Origin: Coniochaeta sp. PMI_546 | Lineage: Eukaryota; Ascomycota; Sordariomycetes; Coniochaetales; Coniochaetaceae | DNA: 64,000 bases | Assembly: GCA_021432605.1 (NCBI GenBank) | Contig: MU271150.1 | Coordinates: forward strand, 248,001-312,000 | Reading direction: 5' to 3' | Part shown: one piece after another, positions 34,937 to 45,592 of the stretch | How the letters are laid out: each line of letters starts with the position of its first letter | Numbering within the stretch: position 1 is the stretch's first letter | Program-made: the position numbers and the translations under genes | Notes under the pieces: generated by a model | Database searches by the model: none | Told to the model about the DNA's origin: nothing | Seen by the model: only the letters and a program-made list of their open reading frames with translations

Positions 34937-35353
34937 GTGTATGCCTGCCATGGCCTTTGACCTCTCATAATTCCAGTGTGCCTCAACATCGAGTGACTGC
35001 TCTGCTTGCCGTGTCAACCTGGCATCTGTTGTCCAAACATCACTAGGCAATGTGTCACCACTTGTTGATTTATCCTTGAAATATTACCACATTGCTACCT
35101 TCTCGAATAACTCGTCAATCATATTTGGCTCCAGCCGCATCTCACATTCATGCTCCCTGCTGCTTCTCTTTGTTGTTCTGTTAACGACTGACAACGCGCC
35201 TCGAAACCAGACCTCCACCGCTGATGGCCATCTCGCCACCCTGTTCTCTGCCTCGGCCTCAGATACTATGAAGAGCCACGGAGACGGTGTCTGCTCAATG
35301 GTTACGAATCATGGAAAAGTTTAGAAGATATGCTATGGATATCGCTAATACCA
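34937..35353. other. Intergenic region between convergent genes
   Basis: This is the 3' flank of the permease and of the secreted orphan protein. I see no gene, RNA or repeat. Confidence 0.5.
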
Positions 35354-35992
35354 TCACTCACAGGGCCCATCGTAAAGAACAACATGCCTGGGAACCACGT
35401 TGCCCACAAATGGTACCTGGATCAGCACCGTTGGCTCGTTGCTGGGGAACTCTGTGTAGTGGCCGGCGATGTAGCTTGTCGCCTTCAAGTCGGCAGCTAT
35501 CAGCACCGAAGACTGGATGGTGCCGGGCATGATATATGCCACTGAATGTGCCAGAGTCAATTCGGTATCGTTTGGTGTTGCTGACGGAAAGCAAGATGCG
35601 TTGGTTGGGCTTGCTAAGGCTGGTGAAGGCGCCGTGATCCGGATGAGGCCATTTAATATGATTGACAACCTAGAGACCCTTCGTCAGTTCAATCAAAGAG
35701 TCGTCTATGATCACTGATCTTACTGAGCTGAGGGTGCCCAGGCCTCCCCAACGATTGTATGTGGTTGGATGACTGACCACGTGGCCTTGGTGGTGTTTCC
35801 GATTTCGAAGTTGATGGCCGACATTGCCTCAGCCGGTAGCGATGATAACTTCCAGCATTCAAGGACCGAGTGTCCATCGCGAGAGGATAAAGCCGTGATA
35901 TTTAAGCTTGACGTGTCAGCGATTGGTAACTCGAGCGCCTTCGCCGCCGCTACCGCGCTAGCAAAACCGGCGACAAAGTGAACGTGCCTCAT
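35354..35992 (-). CDS. Secreted fungal protein of unknown function, two exons, 194 aa
   Basis: Exons 35992-35724 and 35669-35354 join to 585 bases; the intron has a GTAAGA donor and a TCTCTAG acceptor. The start MRHVHFVAGFASAVAAAKA is a signal peptide. The mature part has VLECWKLSSLPAEAMSAINF, an N-glycosylation site in GNTTKATWS, VGEAWAPSAQLSIILNGLIR across the junction, GTIQSSVLIAADLKATSYIA and GHYTEFPSNEPTVLIQVPF, and ends in DGPCE. Cysteines near the start, middle and end could form disulfides. The pattern resembles a family of small secreted proteins in plant-associated ascomycetes, but I cannot name a domain or function. An effector or cell-wall role would be a guess. The stop follows a GTGAGT that could be a donor, so a short extra exon cannot be excluded. 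Confidence 0.8.
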
Positions 35993-37200
35993 GTTGGGCA
36001 CAAGTGTGAGAAAACGAGGAAAAGTATGTGCTCAGCGATTGTGAGTAGGTTCTGCATTGATTAGTATCCGAGCATAACCCAACCTGGCTTCCCAAGAAGG
36101 ACTGGCACGCGCGGACATCCGGCCCAATGGCAACCCCAGCACTATGGAGCCCTCCGAGCGCCTCTGTAACACAACAGTCCCGGTGATAATGTGTAACAAC
36201 ATGCTTGGTTCTTTCTGTGTCGCCGCATATCATGTCTATGGGATCTTTATATATGCCGTAACTGGTATGATGCCTGGTTCTTGGCTCTCCTCGGCCCAGC
36301 ATTGACGGCAGCCGACTCGACTGTGTGGGAATTAGCTGACTGTGATTGCTTGACGATTTGCTTTTGCCATCTTTTGGCGCTTGGTGCTTGTGATATCTAC
36401 CCTTGCGCTATTCGGGCTTCAGACTACCACACAAGTGATTGGTTAGCGGGTGTTCCTGAATAGAATGTCAGCGGGGCTTCCATAAGCGAATCTTTGGTCG
36501 CAGTGGCAGTAATACTTGTGCTGGTCTTTGTTGTCTTGGATATGCTAAAGGCTTTGTAGAATCTTCAAGTCTCCCAAAACGCGTGCCCAAGTTTTATGTC
36601 TTATTATCAGAGACATGGGGCAGATAGACGAATTTGATCCAAGGGCATTGCATAATCAAGTGAGCTGAGGTAGTCGCGTCACAAGGTCACACCTTGAAAA
36701 GTTTCCCTCGCACCTCTGTGACAAGGACAAATGGAAAAATCAGAAGGTCTGATGAGAGACTTAGCTGGTGGCAAGGGAATAGAAAGGCTGAGTTTGGACA
36801 GTTATGCTCGAGGTTGATAGTTGAACCTTTATGCAAGGCCGATTGTTTGTTATTGTCCTATTCATAGAGTATGTTGATCCGGATTTTCGCTTTCCTTGAA
36901 TATATAGCTTGGAGCAGGATTTTGTGCTTAATGGCTGGCTTGAGTGGGTGGAGATGTGCCGGTCGACCGGTCAGTCAGATAGAAGGTGATGATTTTGGGC
37001 TTGAATGGAAGTTGGGGTAAAATTTATGGTTGGTTGAACTTAGTTCTACAGCATCATTAAGGTAAATACGTGGCGAGAGGGAGATAGCCGTAGGATGGTG
37101 TGGATTCGGATTGTAAGGTGTAGGTAGGTCCTTCGGAGCCACAGGGCGGTTGGTATATATGGCAGGTTGAGACTAATGTGTAGTAACCTACAATCCGGGA
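35993..37200. other. Intergenic region
   Basis: This holds the upstream region of the secreted orphan protein and further sequence with many short direct purine-rich patches. No gene or repeat was recognised. Confidence 0.45.
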
Positions 37201-37366
37201 AGTGGTGTAGCTCAGTGGTTAAGGGCGCTGCAAGTTTCTTTACGTCCTAGTCTTGTAGCAACTGGTACTGCGATGACCGCTTAAGCCGCAACTCGGAGCG
37301 TGGGTTCGACTCACTGGACGAGTAACACGTGGGCACGGGGGCAACTTTTTTTTGGAGTTTTTTTTT
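37201..37366 (+). ncRNA. tRNA-like Pol III element (possible tRNA relic or SINE head)
   Basis: An A-box match, TAGCTCAGTGGTTA, lies at 37208-37221 and a B-box match, GGTTCGACTCA, at about 37303-37313. The D-arm folds (GCTC with GGGC around a 9-base loop). A 7-base stem, CTGCAAG with CTTGTAG, follows with a long loop, like an anticodon stem carrying an intron. Runs of eight and nine T residues at 37346-37366 would stop RNA polymerase III. However, the T-arm and acceptor stems do not pair well, so this is not a clean functional tRNA. A decayed tRNA gene or the head of a SINE fits better. No second copy was noticed in the window. Confidence 0.35.
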
Positions 37367-38230
37367 AGCCAGCCTTATCAAGAAGCCTGACTGACTTGTG
37401 ATTTTCTTGCTAATCTGGCTTACTCTGTGCTTCAGTATTCAAACCTGATATCAGCTGTCTGTCCACGACGATCTCAAGATGCATAGCGTGTTATAGTCTT
37501 TAGTGGTGTAAACTAGTCCTTTCAATCCTTCGATGCTGACATAACGAGTCAGATTTTTCAAACAGACTCTCCAAACATCTCGATATACCTTATACTAGGA
37601 TATGAACTTTGCAGCGTTCGTCTTACTGTAAAGGGGAGCTCGATCAATAGAGAGTCAACTGGTGGTAGAATGCTCGGGGCTTCATCACACTTTCTGTCAC
37701 CGATCACACGTCGCCGGCCATGAAGCATGACGCCATCATATGTGTGCTCGAGACTGCGTTTGAATGCTGGTTATCTGATTGAGGTCTAGGCCTCAATCCG
37801 GCAGGTCAGTCTTGGCAGGCGGGCACATTATCCTGGTCCGGCATCTGAGATAGCGGGACGGAAAGCTTGCATTTGGACGATGCGCGTGTTTCGATCAATA
37901 TGACACAAGACCTCATGATTGGCTGACATGGAATTAGGAGTGCCCAAATGCCGTGGGTAAGCCAAGTAAGGTTGCATGTCGACTGTTACCTCAAGCTAAA
38001 TCGCATCGCGGAAAGGCCCAAAGGGGAAGGTTGATCCAGATTCACTATGTAACCCCAGGCACCGTGCAGTTAATCAGTTTCCAGAACAAGTATGGAAAGG
38101 ACAGAAACCCCCCATATTCACGAACCCAGTTTCTTGTATAAGAGGCTGAGTGACGGCTGTGATGAGAAGCCTTTCGTGGCCGCAAATCACTCTATCTCGA
38201 GCCAACGATTGGTCCCGTCCCGTCCCCAAA
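37367..38230. other. Intergenic region
   Basis: This is the upstream region of the carboxypeptidase gene. Only short random frames are present. Confidence 0.45.
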
Positions 38231-39686
38231 ATGAAGCATCTGGCGTTTTTATCCGTCTGCGGCGCTCTCGCTTCGGCAGCTGCCGTTGCAAAACCTGAGA
38301 AGGTGTCCTACGATGGTTACAAGGTCTTTCGTGTCGCTGTCGGCACCCAAGTGGCCAAGATCAATGACGTCGTCTCCAGCCTTGGCTTGACCACCTGGAA
38401 AGGAGCTCCGAGAGCGGGTGCCTTCGCTGACATTGTCGTCCCGCCTACGAAGATTGACGCCTTTGCTGACAAGATCGCGGGCCTTACCGCCGTCACGATG
38501 CATGAGGACCTTGGCGCGTCAATCGCTGAAGAGTCGAACTTCCACACTTATGCAGGTATGTGCTCTTAGTACGACCTCACAGGGGGAGAAGGGGGGGGGA
38601 CCGCTCAGAGTCTAGACACTTATGCCCCACATCAGCCGGTTCCGCCAACAGCACATGGTTCAATTCTTACCATGCGTACGCCGACCATGTTCAGTTTCTA
38701 AAGGACTTGGTTGCGCTGTCTCCGTCAAACTCGGAGACTGTGACTGCTGGAAACTCCCTGAACGGCAACGCCATCACAGGCATTCACTTCTGGGGAAGCT
38801 CCGGCAAAGGCGTCAAGCCAGCTATTGTCTTCCATGGAACCGTCCACGCCAGAGAATGGATCTCCACGATGGTCGTGGAGTATCTTGCCTACAACCTTCT
38901 CACCAATTACGCGACGTCGTCTGAGATCAAGGGATTCATCGACAAATATGATTTCTACATCTTTCCCGTTGTGAATCCAGATGGTGAGCTTGACACTCAT
39001 TGTTTCCAGCTTGCAGTTGTTCTGATCCATTTTAGGATTTCTCTATACCCAGTCTAGCAATAGACTGTGGCGCAAGAATCGACAAAGCACCTCGGGTAGC
39101 ACATGCATAGGCCATGACATCAACCGCAACTGGCCATATCAGTGGTCTGTTTCAGGCGGGGCTTCAACAGATCCTTGCGCCGAGGACTTCAAGGGCAAAG
39201 CGCAGGGTGATGCTCCCGAGACACAAGTGCTGTCCGCATGGCTGCAGAAGACCAAGTCCGCCCAGGGTCTGAAGCTCTTCATCGACTATCACTCCTACTC
39301 GCAGCTTTTCATGACGCGTAAGGATCCATCCCACGGAACGCATGTTCGGCTCCATCAGCTAACATTCTTACCAAGCATACGGGTATTCGTGCACTGCAGT
39401 GACCGCTAATAATAACGAGCTGCAAGCTTTGGCCAAAGGCGCCGTCGCTGCCATCAAAGCCGTTCACGGCACAAGCTTCGACTACGGTCCAATCTGCTCA
39501 ACCATTTATAAGGCGACGGGCAGCAGTGTGGACTACGTCAATGACGTGGTCAAGTCCGACTACACCTTCACCTCAGAGCTGAGAGACACCGGTAACTATG
39601 GGTTTGTCCTTCCGGCAAACCAGATCCTGCCCAGTGGTGAGGAGGCATATGCTGGAGTGCGGTACCTGTTGCTCAACATGAAATAA
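38231..39686 (+). CDS. Secreted zinc carboxypeptidase, M14A type, with propeptide
   Basis: Exons 38231-38555, 38636-38983, 39036-39317 and 39376-39686 join to 1266 bases and 421 residues. A signal peptide (MKHLAFLSVCGALASAAA) is followed by an activation propeptide to about residue 110 and then the peptidase domain. The zinc ligands are visible as H179 and E182 in FHGTVHAREW and H310 in IDYHSYSQ. The catalytic glutamate is E386 in TSELRDTG. R255 in DINRNW sits where the family binds the substrate carboxylate. The enzyme removes single amino acids from peptide C-termini outside the cell, probably after propeptide cleavage. All introns have GT-AG borders; the third ends in an unusual ACCAAG acceptor. 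Length and layout match fungal carboxypeptidase A homologues of the MCPA type. Confidence 0.93.
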
Positions 39687-40114
39687 ACCTGACCAGATGA
39701 TCTTGTTACGACCAGCAGTTCGTCGAACTAAATAAACGCTCTTGTTGGATATGAAAATCATCGTAGGCCCTCGAAAAAGTGATTGCACGTGCCAGTACCT
39801 CTACAATGTTGCCATTTCACCGCATGTTTATTAGCTTCTTGACCACCATCAAACATCACCTGGGTTTTACTACACAATTACCACTCCCAAAATAATCTCC
39901 AGACCAGTACCCAAAGCTGCAACCACATTCCTGCTCACTATCACAAACTCGAGATCGCAACCACTACTGGCTTTGGCCTTCAACTATCCCACACGTATTT
40001 TTGTGTCCTCATTCAAACCTCTTCCTAGACCACTTGCGAGTTTTCACGAGATACGGCTAATTCGCCGAATGCACATCACCCCAAGAGTCACTGCGACGGC
40101 ATCGTATTCCAACC
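39687..40114. other. Intergenic region
   Basis: This is the 3' flank of the carboxypeptidase gene and the promoter of the 309-residue protein gene. Nothing further was recognised. Confidence 0.5.
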
Positions 40115-41114
40115 ATGTCAGCAACGAAGCAAAAGACCACAAGGGTACAAAGCCTTGGTGCTGTCCTGCCAAAAGCCGGGTTTGAATACGAGAGCGGTAT
40201 CCAACCTTTCACGGCCTCTGAGCATGCCGGCTATGTGGTTTTCGCGATGAAAGAAGCCAAGCTCTGCAAAACGTTCATCGTACCAATGTTCGTCGATGAT
40301 CTTGTCGGCGACATGTTCCAGACGATGTTCCATCTGGCTCACACCATTAAAGGCCATGGTATCGATACCTTCTGGAAACTTGTTTGTTCCAACGTCGCCT
40401 GGGTGCGCGATTCACAGCTTATCAGCATCGAGATTGTCCAAGAGTTGTCCAGCTACATGATGGAAGCGCGATTGAAGTCCAAGATCTCCGGTGTCGATGT
40501 TGATGCTCGCAAACTCGGCAAGGCCGCTACGACAATTGACAACTACCTTGGTCGGCTGGCCGAGTTGTCCCTCCACGAATACATTCCCATCATCTTCGAG
40601 GATTCGGATGGCGACTTCGACGAAGTCAGTGACGAAGAGTTGGAGGAAATTGAACGTCTGGGCTTTCAGACCGCTTCGGAAGCTGACCTCGCCGTCATCT
40701 GCGAATATTCTGGAAAGTACGACAAGTATTTCAGCGCGGGACCTTACATTCCAAAGTGGGACGAAAACTATGACCTAGTCAGGTTCCCGGCCGGTTACGA
40801 GCAGGGAGAGGCCTCTAAGAAGCCATCCGTGAGTCTGGCTCCTGCACCTCGTCCTCAAACTTGTCCTAAAAGACTAACCTTCACAATTTCAACGACAGCA
40901 TAAGACCCAAATGGACATAGACTGTCCGCCGGATGAGTTCATCATGCCGATGAAGAAGCTGTGTCTTGACGATAATGACTCCTACACCACATCCACCAGC
41001 ACGGAGCAACACAAGTCCAACAAGGGACACAAGAGCGAAACGCGGTTGAATGAGGCCGCTGCCGCGCTTGTCGCGAACATGAAGAGTCTCGGGCTTGGCC
41101 CCAAGACAGGATGA
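40115..41114 (+). CDS. Protein of unknown function, two exons, 309 aa
   Basis: Exons 40115-40828 and 40899-41114 join to 930 bases. The donor is GTGAGT, the branch CTAAC and the acceptor GACAG; the junction reads KKPSHKTQMD. The start is the ATG of MSATKQKTTR. The protein is hydrophilic, with no signal peptide or membrane span. The middle part looks alpha-helical (FVDDLVGDMFQTMFHLAHTI, IEIVQELSSYMMEARLKSK, KAATTIDNYLGRLAELSLHE). An acidic stretch, EDSDGDFDEVSDEELEEIE, follows at about residues 168-187. The second exon is short and polar and ends NMKSLGLGPKTG. I do not recognise the family. Codon use is ordinary for the window and the splice signals are good, so it is probably a real gene. Confidence 0.65.
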
Positions 41115-41529
41115 GATGTGAGTGACTTTGAGTGATACCACTTGTCTATCGTTAACCCAGACCACCTAATTGATGTTTACTTAGTGACGTCTCAGTCAAC
41201 GAATCATACACGTCGCTGGTTGAGTACTTTCCAACGGCGTCTTGGTCTTTGTCGTTCATTGGTTCTGTAGTCTACTTGGTGTGAGGTGAATTCGAAGGCA
41301 AGTGAACCATGGCATGGATGAACAAGGTCTCACACGGTAAAGATGGTTATGCTTGGGTGCGATTGTTTTTGTGGGGTTCCAGTGTTCCTATACTGGGTTC
41401 CAAATGTGTCCAGGATTGGTTTCAGGAGCGCGTCCATCACGGACTGAGTGCTGTCAAACATCCTGTAGTATGGACAAGATACTGGCATCTGGCGTCTACT
41501 CAATTCCAAGGTACATTCATTGCTTTAAA
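41115..41529. other. Intergenic region between convergent genes
   Basis: This is the shared 3' flank of the 309-residue protein gene and the surface-protein gene. No feature was recognised. Confidence 0.5.
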
Positions 41530-42357
41530 TCACAAGGGTACTGCTATTTGGTTCCCAACATTCGTGACAACTATCTTCGTCTCACCTCCCAGGCACCAAC
41601 AAGTTCCAGGTGTCTGCGTCCCCGTCCCAGCTACGTTATATGTGCATCCAACATCCGAGCGCTTCTGGAAGTAGTTCATGCTATTGCACAGGTTCATGCA
41701 GTCGTCAAAGGACGGCATGACCACCGAAGCCAAGTCCTCCTTGGCACCGTCAAAATCTCTGTCACACAGTATCCGGTACTTCACGGTCCCGAGAGTCGGC
41801 GTCACGATGGTGTTGTTGCCCTTTGGACAAGCTGATATCACAGTCGGGCTTGTTATCGGCGTGCTAGTTGTCTTCGAACTCGCTGGTGGACTTGTTGTCG
41901 TGGAGCTTGAGCTCGGTGTCGGCGTAGCGCCTGGCGCTGTGGTAGTCATCATGACTGTAACGGTCCCACCAGGTTGCGATGATGATGTTCCTCCTACCGG
42001 AATGTCTCCTACCGGAGTGGTGCTCGGATCTGCGCACTGTTAGGTCTCTGGTTCACTCTTTCGAGGAGAAGAACGCCCACCTGGACCTTTGTTTCCCTGA
42101 GCTCTACTCAGTCCAACCCCAAGGCCAACCGGGACTCCCACCGCAATGATACTCAGAGCTGCAAGCGCAGCGACAAGCCAGAAGGTCACCTTTCGGAAGC
42201 CGAATACCCTTCGTTCTCGAGTTGCTAATCTTCGATCGTCCTGTGCAGTATGGCTGTAGTTTTGGTACTGCGGGTAGAACACCGGTTCTAAGCCTGGCTG
42301 GACTACCTCCAGGCCATGCATGGAGTAGTGCACCACCTCTTTTGTTGAGTGCGACAT
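41530..42357 (-). CDS. Single-pass surface protein with Ser/Thr stalk and apple/PAN-like Cys-rich domain
   Basis: Exons 42357-42081 and 42029-41530 join to 777 bases and 258 residues. The donor is GTGGGC, with a CTAAC branch 11 bases before the GCGCAG acceptor. There is no signal peptide. A cytosolic N-terminus of about 58 residues, rich in basic residues near its end (RLATRERRVFGFRK), precedes one membrane span at about 59-83 (FWLVAALAALSIIAVGVPVG). A Thr/Ser/Pro-rich stalk (about 93-155) leads to a Cys-rich C-terminal domain at about 165-245: ILCDRDFDG, FDDCMNLCNSMNY, GCTYNVAG and GTCWCLGG. This spacing resembles the apple/PAN fold that binds carbohydrate or protein ligands. The layout (type II or III anchor, O-glycosylated stalk, outer domain) suggests a wall or environment sensor; that role is inference. 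Confidence 0.75.
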
Positions 42358-43038
42358 CTCTGCGTCATGATACGGTGGCCGAGTTTTCACTTGAGTCTCT
42401 TCAAAGCGTCACACATCTTTCTCGTAGTCTTCAAAGCTTTCACAACCTCAAGCGCACGCTGCCAGGGTTATAAGCATCTTTGGACCAACAGACAATCTGT
42501 CTTGCTTCCCAAGGCACAGTTACAGGGTGGCAGAGCTATTTTAGCCATTGGATGCAGGCAGTTTTGCCAAATTCTTGGATCGCTTAATTGACTGGTTACC
42601 ACCTTACAACTTGGCCCTGCAAGGGGCTGGAAGCTTTCGCTGATTCGCTGGCTTCTTGACCTGGAACCAACAACAACATCGTCAACGCCGGCCATGTTGA
42701 TCGGCCCGTGCTAGTAAGCGCCGGCATGTCATCATCAACAAGGATGCAAACTCAATGTGTGAAGATTGATTGTCGCTGCTAAAATGCGCACTGCAAGGTG
42801 CATGCAGTAGACTAACGGGGATGGTCAACAGGTGAGACCACATGCTGCCGTCACCATTCGACTGTAGCTCTAACATTGAGTTGACTTAATTTAGCCGCAC
42901 TGCTTCAAAGGTTCCTGTCTACCTTCTTCGCACCGGAATGCCTCCTAATGGCACATGGATACTGCGGCGCTGGCGAATGTCTCGGGATGTTTCTGGCTTC
43001 CTGCGTTGCGAAACTCAATTTTTTGGCAAATTTGGTAA
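42358..43038. other. Intergenic region
   Basis: This is the promoter region of the surface-protein gene and the 3' flank of the amidoligase relic. No other feature was recognised. Confidence 0.45.
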
Positions 43039-43720
43039 TTATATGGCTGTCAGACTCGTCAACCTCATTACATACGAGGTCCATGAATCGCGGATCTCCA
43101 ACGCCTTCGACCAGACCACGTCCAACAAACGTCTCAGCCCGCCCACATCACGTCTATGATGCTCGGTATCCAAGTGTGTCCCAGGCTTCCGCGCGGCCTA
43201 AATGAAGTTCGAAGGAAGCTCTGTCCGCGCCAGACACTGATCAACAGCCTCAACGCAAAGGGGCTGTCGCCACTCGATGGCTTTCTTTGGTGGTGGATAT
43301 CTCTGAGGGGCCTTTGACGACGGCATGGCACTTCTGAACGATCATTATAGTCCTTGCTGGAAATGTGTTCAATCATGGGCTTCGGATTCATTAGCTGCGG
43401 TACGTCTTAGAGACTGCGGCAGCGAACGTCGATGTGCCTCTGGCACTCATCGAGTGACATCTTAGCCCATGACCTTCCGGTGGTGTGGTCTCGATAGATC
43501 ATACTTTTGCGGCGATCTAGTGGAAGCAAAGCCAGAATGCCCCTTTCATCATGTTTCGTTCACAGGCCCATGAGGTGACCTTTCAGCAGTATCCCTATCT
43601 TGCCCAAGTGTAGATGTAACTGAGTCTATTCACCGGCCTTATGCTTATCAAGCCTGGCAGGCGTCGTTTTTTCATCTGGGATTTAGTTGAGGACCTTATG
43701 CGCCTGACCTTCTCCCACCG
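43039..43720 (-). pseudogene. Decayed fourth amidoligase copy
   Basis: On the minus strand, two stretches match the three intact neighbours. One reads LALLPLDRRKS, then MSLDECQRHI (about 43430-43545), and corresponds to the LALIPESRR and SFAEC regions of the gene at 48 kb. The other reads AIEWRQPLCVEAVDQC, then NFI, a stop, and AARKPGTHLD (about 43130-43285), and corresponds to TIEWRQPP and FVQAAR. They lie in different frames with several stops, and the 5' part is poorly conserved: only RWEKVRRI and VNRLS-like fragments are seen. One stop, TAG at the glutamine of FIQAAR, is what a C-to-T change in CAG would give. The copy lies about 290 bases beyond the end of the next amidoligase gene, in the same orientation. 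I am fairly sure of the relationship and unsure of the exact ends. Confidence 0.65.
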
Positions 43721-44006
43721 ATTTATGCTTACACGTTTAAGCACGTTAGGCCGTCTCAAGCTGACATTTGTATGAGTTCAAGCTTGAATTTCCCCAGCAT
43801 TGTAGTCAGATGTCTCATTCAGCTATATGGATTTGATCTAATAGAGCTGAGATACCAAGCTAAAATGAGCAAAAAATAGAAATATTTACTTAGGCTGAAT
43901 ACTGTGTCCCATGGTCAATGAACATCAAGAAGGTAAGCGCCAGTTATATCTGGCACCTTGTATTTCCATGAGATTGCTTCGCCTCAATCCGTTCAGACCC
44001 TCGAAA

Positions 44007-45121
44007 TTATCCCCACGAATTGTCTTCGCGTCTCAGCTCCTGCAACATGGCTTGTTGCCGTTGGTCCTCCTCGTGTTTGTCCGTCGAGTGTCTATCAGTG
44101 TTCCAGTCCGTAGGTTCAGACCTTCCAGACTTGTCTATGAACGCTGGTTCCAGGTAACGCTCATTGCTCGCGCGCTCGTCCATTGATCTCTTGATGAACT
44201 GTTTCAGATACTCCACTGTACGCTTTTTCTTGTCCATGAGCATATCGTGAGTCCCGAGCTGCCGCGCCGCCTGTATAAAATTCAGACCTAACTCCACCCA
44301 CATTAAGCAAGCCTCAGTCGTCGTCACGCCTGGCGGAAGGCGCCACTCGATGGTGTAGCCGTTCCAATGGCCCTCTTCATAGGGGTGCTTTGACAGATTG
44401 AAGAAATTCCAAGAGTAGAAGCGTTCGTATGGCGACATAAGTTCGACAAATGTATCAGGGGTGAAGGCGCTGATCTGTTTCCAACACTCTGCTGGCTCTT
44501 TCGCTGCTAACCCGGTGCGATACCCATTGCTATAGCAGCTTACACAGTCCCGCCGCGACTCTGGAACCAGCTTCAACAATGCGCCCTCGAAGAATATGAT
44601 AGCATGGGAGATCTCCTGCAACTCTTCGTGTGTCCAGTGCTTGCCTCTACCGAGAGAAAAGTGTACATGAGTTCCGCAGCTAATATTTGTGGTAATCTGC
44701 GCAACTGCCTCTACGCTGCGGAAAGCCTTACGGATATGGTCACGCCATTCGCCTCGATGGTCAAAATCGAGGATCGGGGATGTGAGCTCCATTCCAACTA
44801 GAAAATGGGTGTGCACTGGTCTTAGCGTTGCGAGTCACTGATGAGGTTGTTGCACTCACAGTTCTCCCCTTGTTTGTCCACTATTATGGTCCCGTCGTAA
44901 AGTAATCCCCATTCTTTATATCCCCGATCTTTAAGGACTGTTTCCGATTCGTCGCCGACGGCAAGCATCTTCAGGTCGGAGTTCGTGTTAAACTCCGCGT
45001 TATGGAATTTGGCAATCTTCGTAGCAAGGTCATATCGAGTCATGGAAAGCTGGGGTGCCTGCGGCGTGAGGATCATCTCAACCTCCACACCGAAGCTTAA
45101 GAGTGCAGTTTCCGACATCAT
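44007..45121 (-). CDS. Amidoligase-family protein, copy A
   Basis: Exons 45121-44860 and 44797-44007 join to 1053 bases and 350 residues; the intron is phase 1 (GTGAGT, TTCTAG). The start is the ATG of MMSETALLSFG. Motifs of the putative amidoligase family (PF12224, glutamine-synthetase-like fold) appear in order: FGVEVE (E13, E15), WGLLYDGT (W71, D76), ELTSPILDF (91-99), NISCGTHVH (H131, H133), FFEGALLKLVPESRRD (R169, R170) and TIEWRLPPG (E238, R240). The acidic pairs and histidines match positions proposed to hold metal and ATP; the arginines would bind phosphate or carboxylate. Such enzymes are predicted to join a carboxylate to an amine using ATP. The substrate is unknown. The C-terminal 50 residues are polar and probably disordered. 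It is the most 3' intact gene of the array. Confidence 0.85.
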
Positions 45122-45592
45122 GCTAAAAGAGCATCAAGTTCTGGACCTGCGAGGATGTTGATGCTCCATGGTAACCTCGAGAGATATATCTGCGGCGTGG
45201 GCGTGATATATATATCTCCTCTCTGCATGACCGCGTCGTGATTGTGTGATGATCTTCGCCTAATCAATGCAGATTCAAGATGAATACTTCAAGGAGGTCT
45301 ACAACTAGATTGCTTCCTCAAGATACAGAACATGTGGGAAGCACAACGAGCTGTAAGTCACGGAGTCACTGGAACACTACCCAACCCGACGTCGATTCAA
45401 GCACAACGTTTGTTAATAATACGCACGGTGTGACCTTATCAAAGTGCGTAATTCGCGTTACTTGATACAAATACATTGGGAGAATAACACGGTAGGTGGG
45501 AGATAGGAGAGGAGCTTAGCAATGCTTAAGACCGTTGATACTGCTGATAGATAACTACCACACTAAATGCAAAAGTCCTAGATCATCCAAAA
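45122..45592. other. Spacer between amidoligase copies A and B
   Basis: This is the promoter of copy A and the 3' flank of copy B. A TATATATA stretch lies at about 45208-45216, roughly 90 bases upstream of the copy A start codon, and could serve as its TATA box. Nothing else was recognised. Confidence 0.5.

Noticed and set aside
36281-36463. A short Cys-rich frame of 60 codons
   Set aside because: It has no splice context or signal peptide and looks random.
37201-37320. A functional tRNA gene
   Set aside because: The acceptor and T-arm stems do not pair and no proper anticodon loop with T33 can be drawn, so only a tRNA-like element is claimed.
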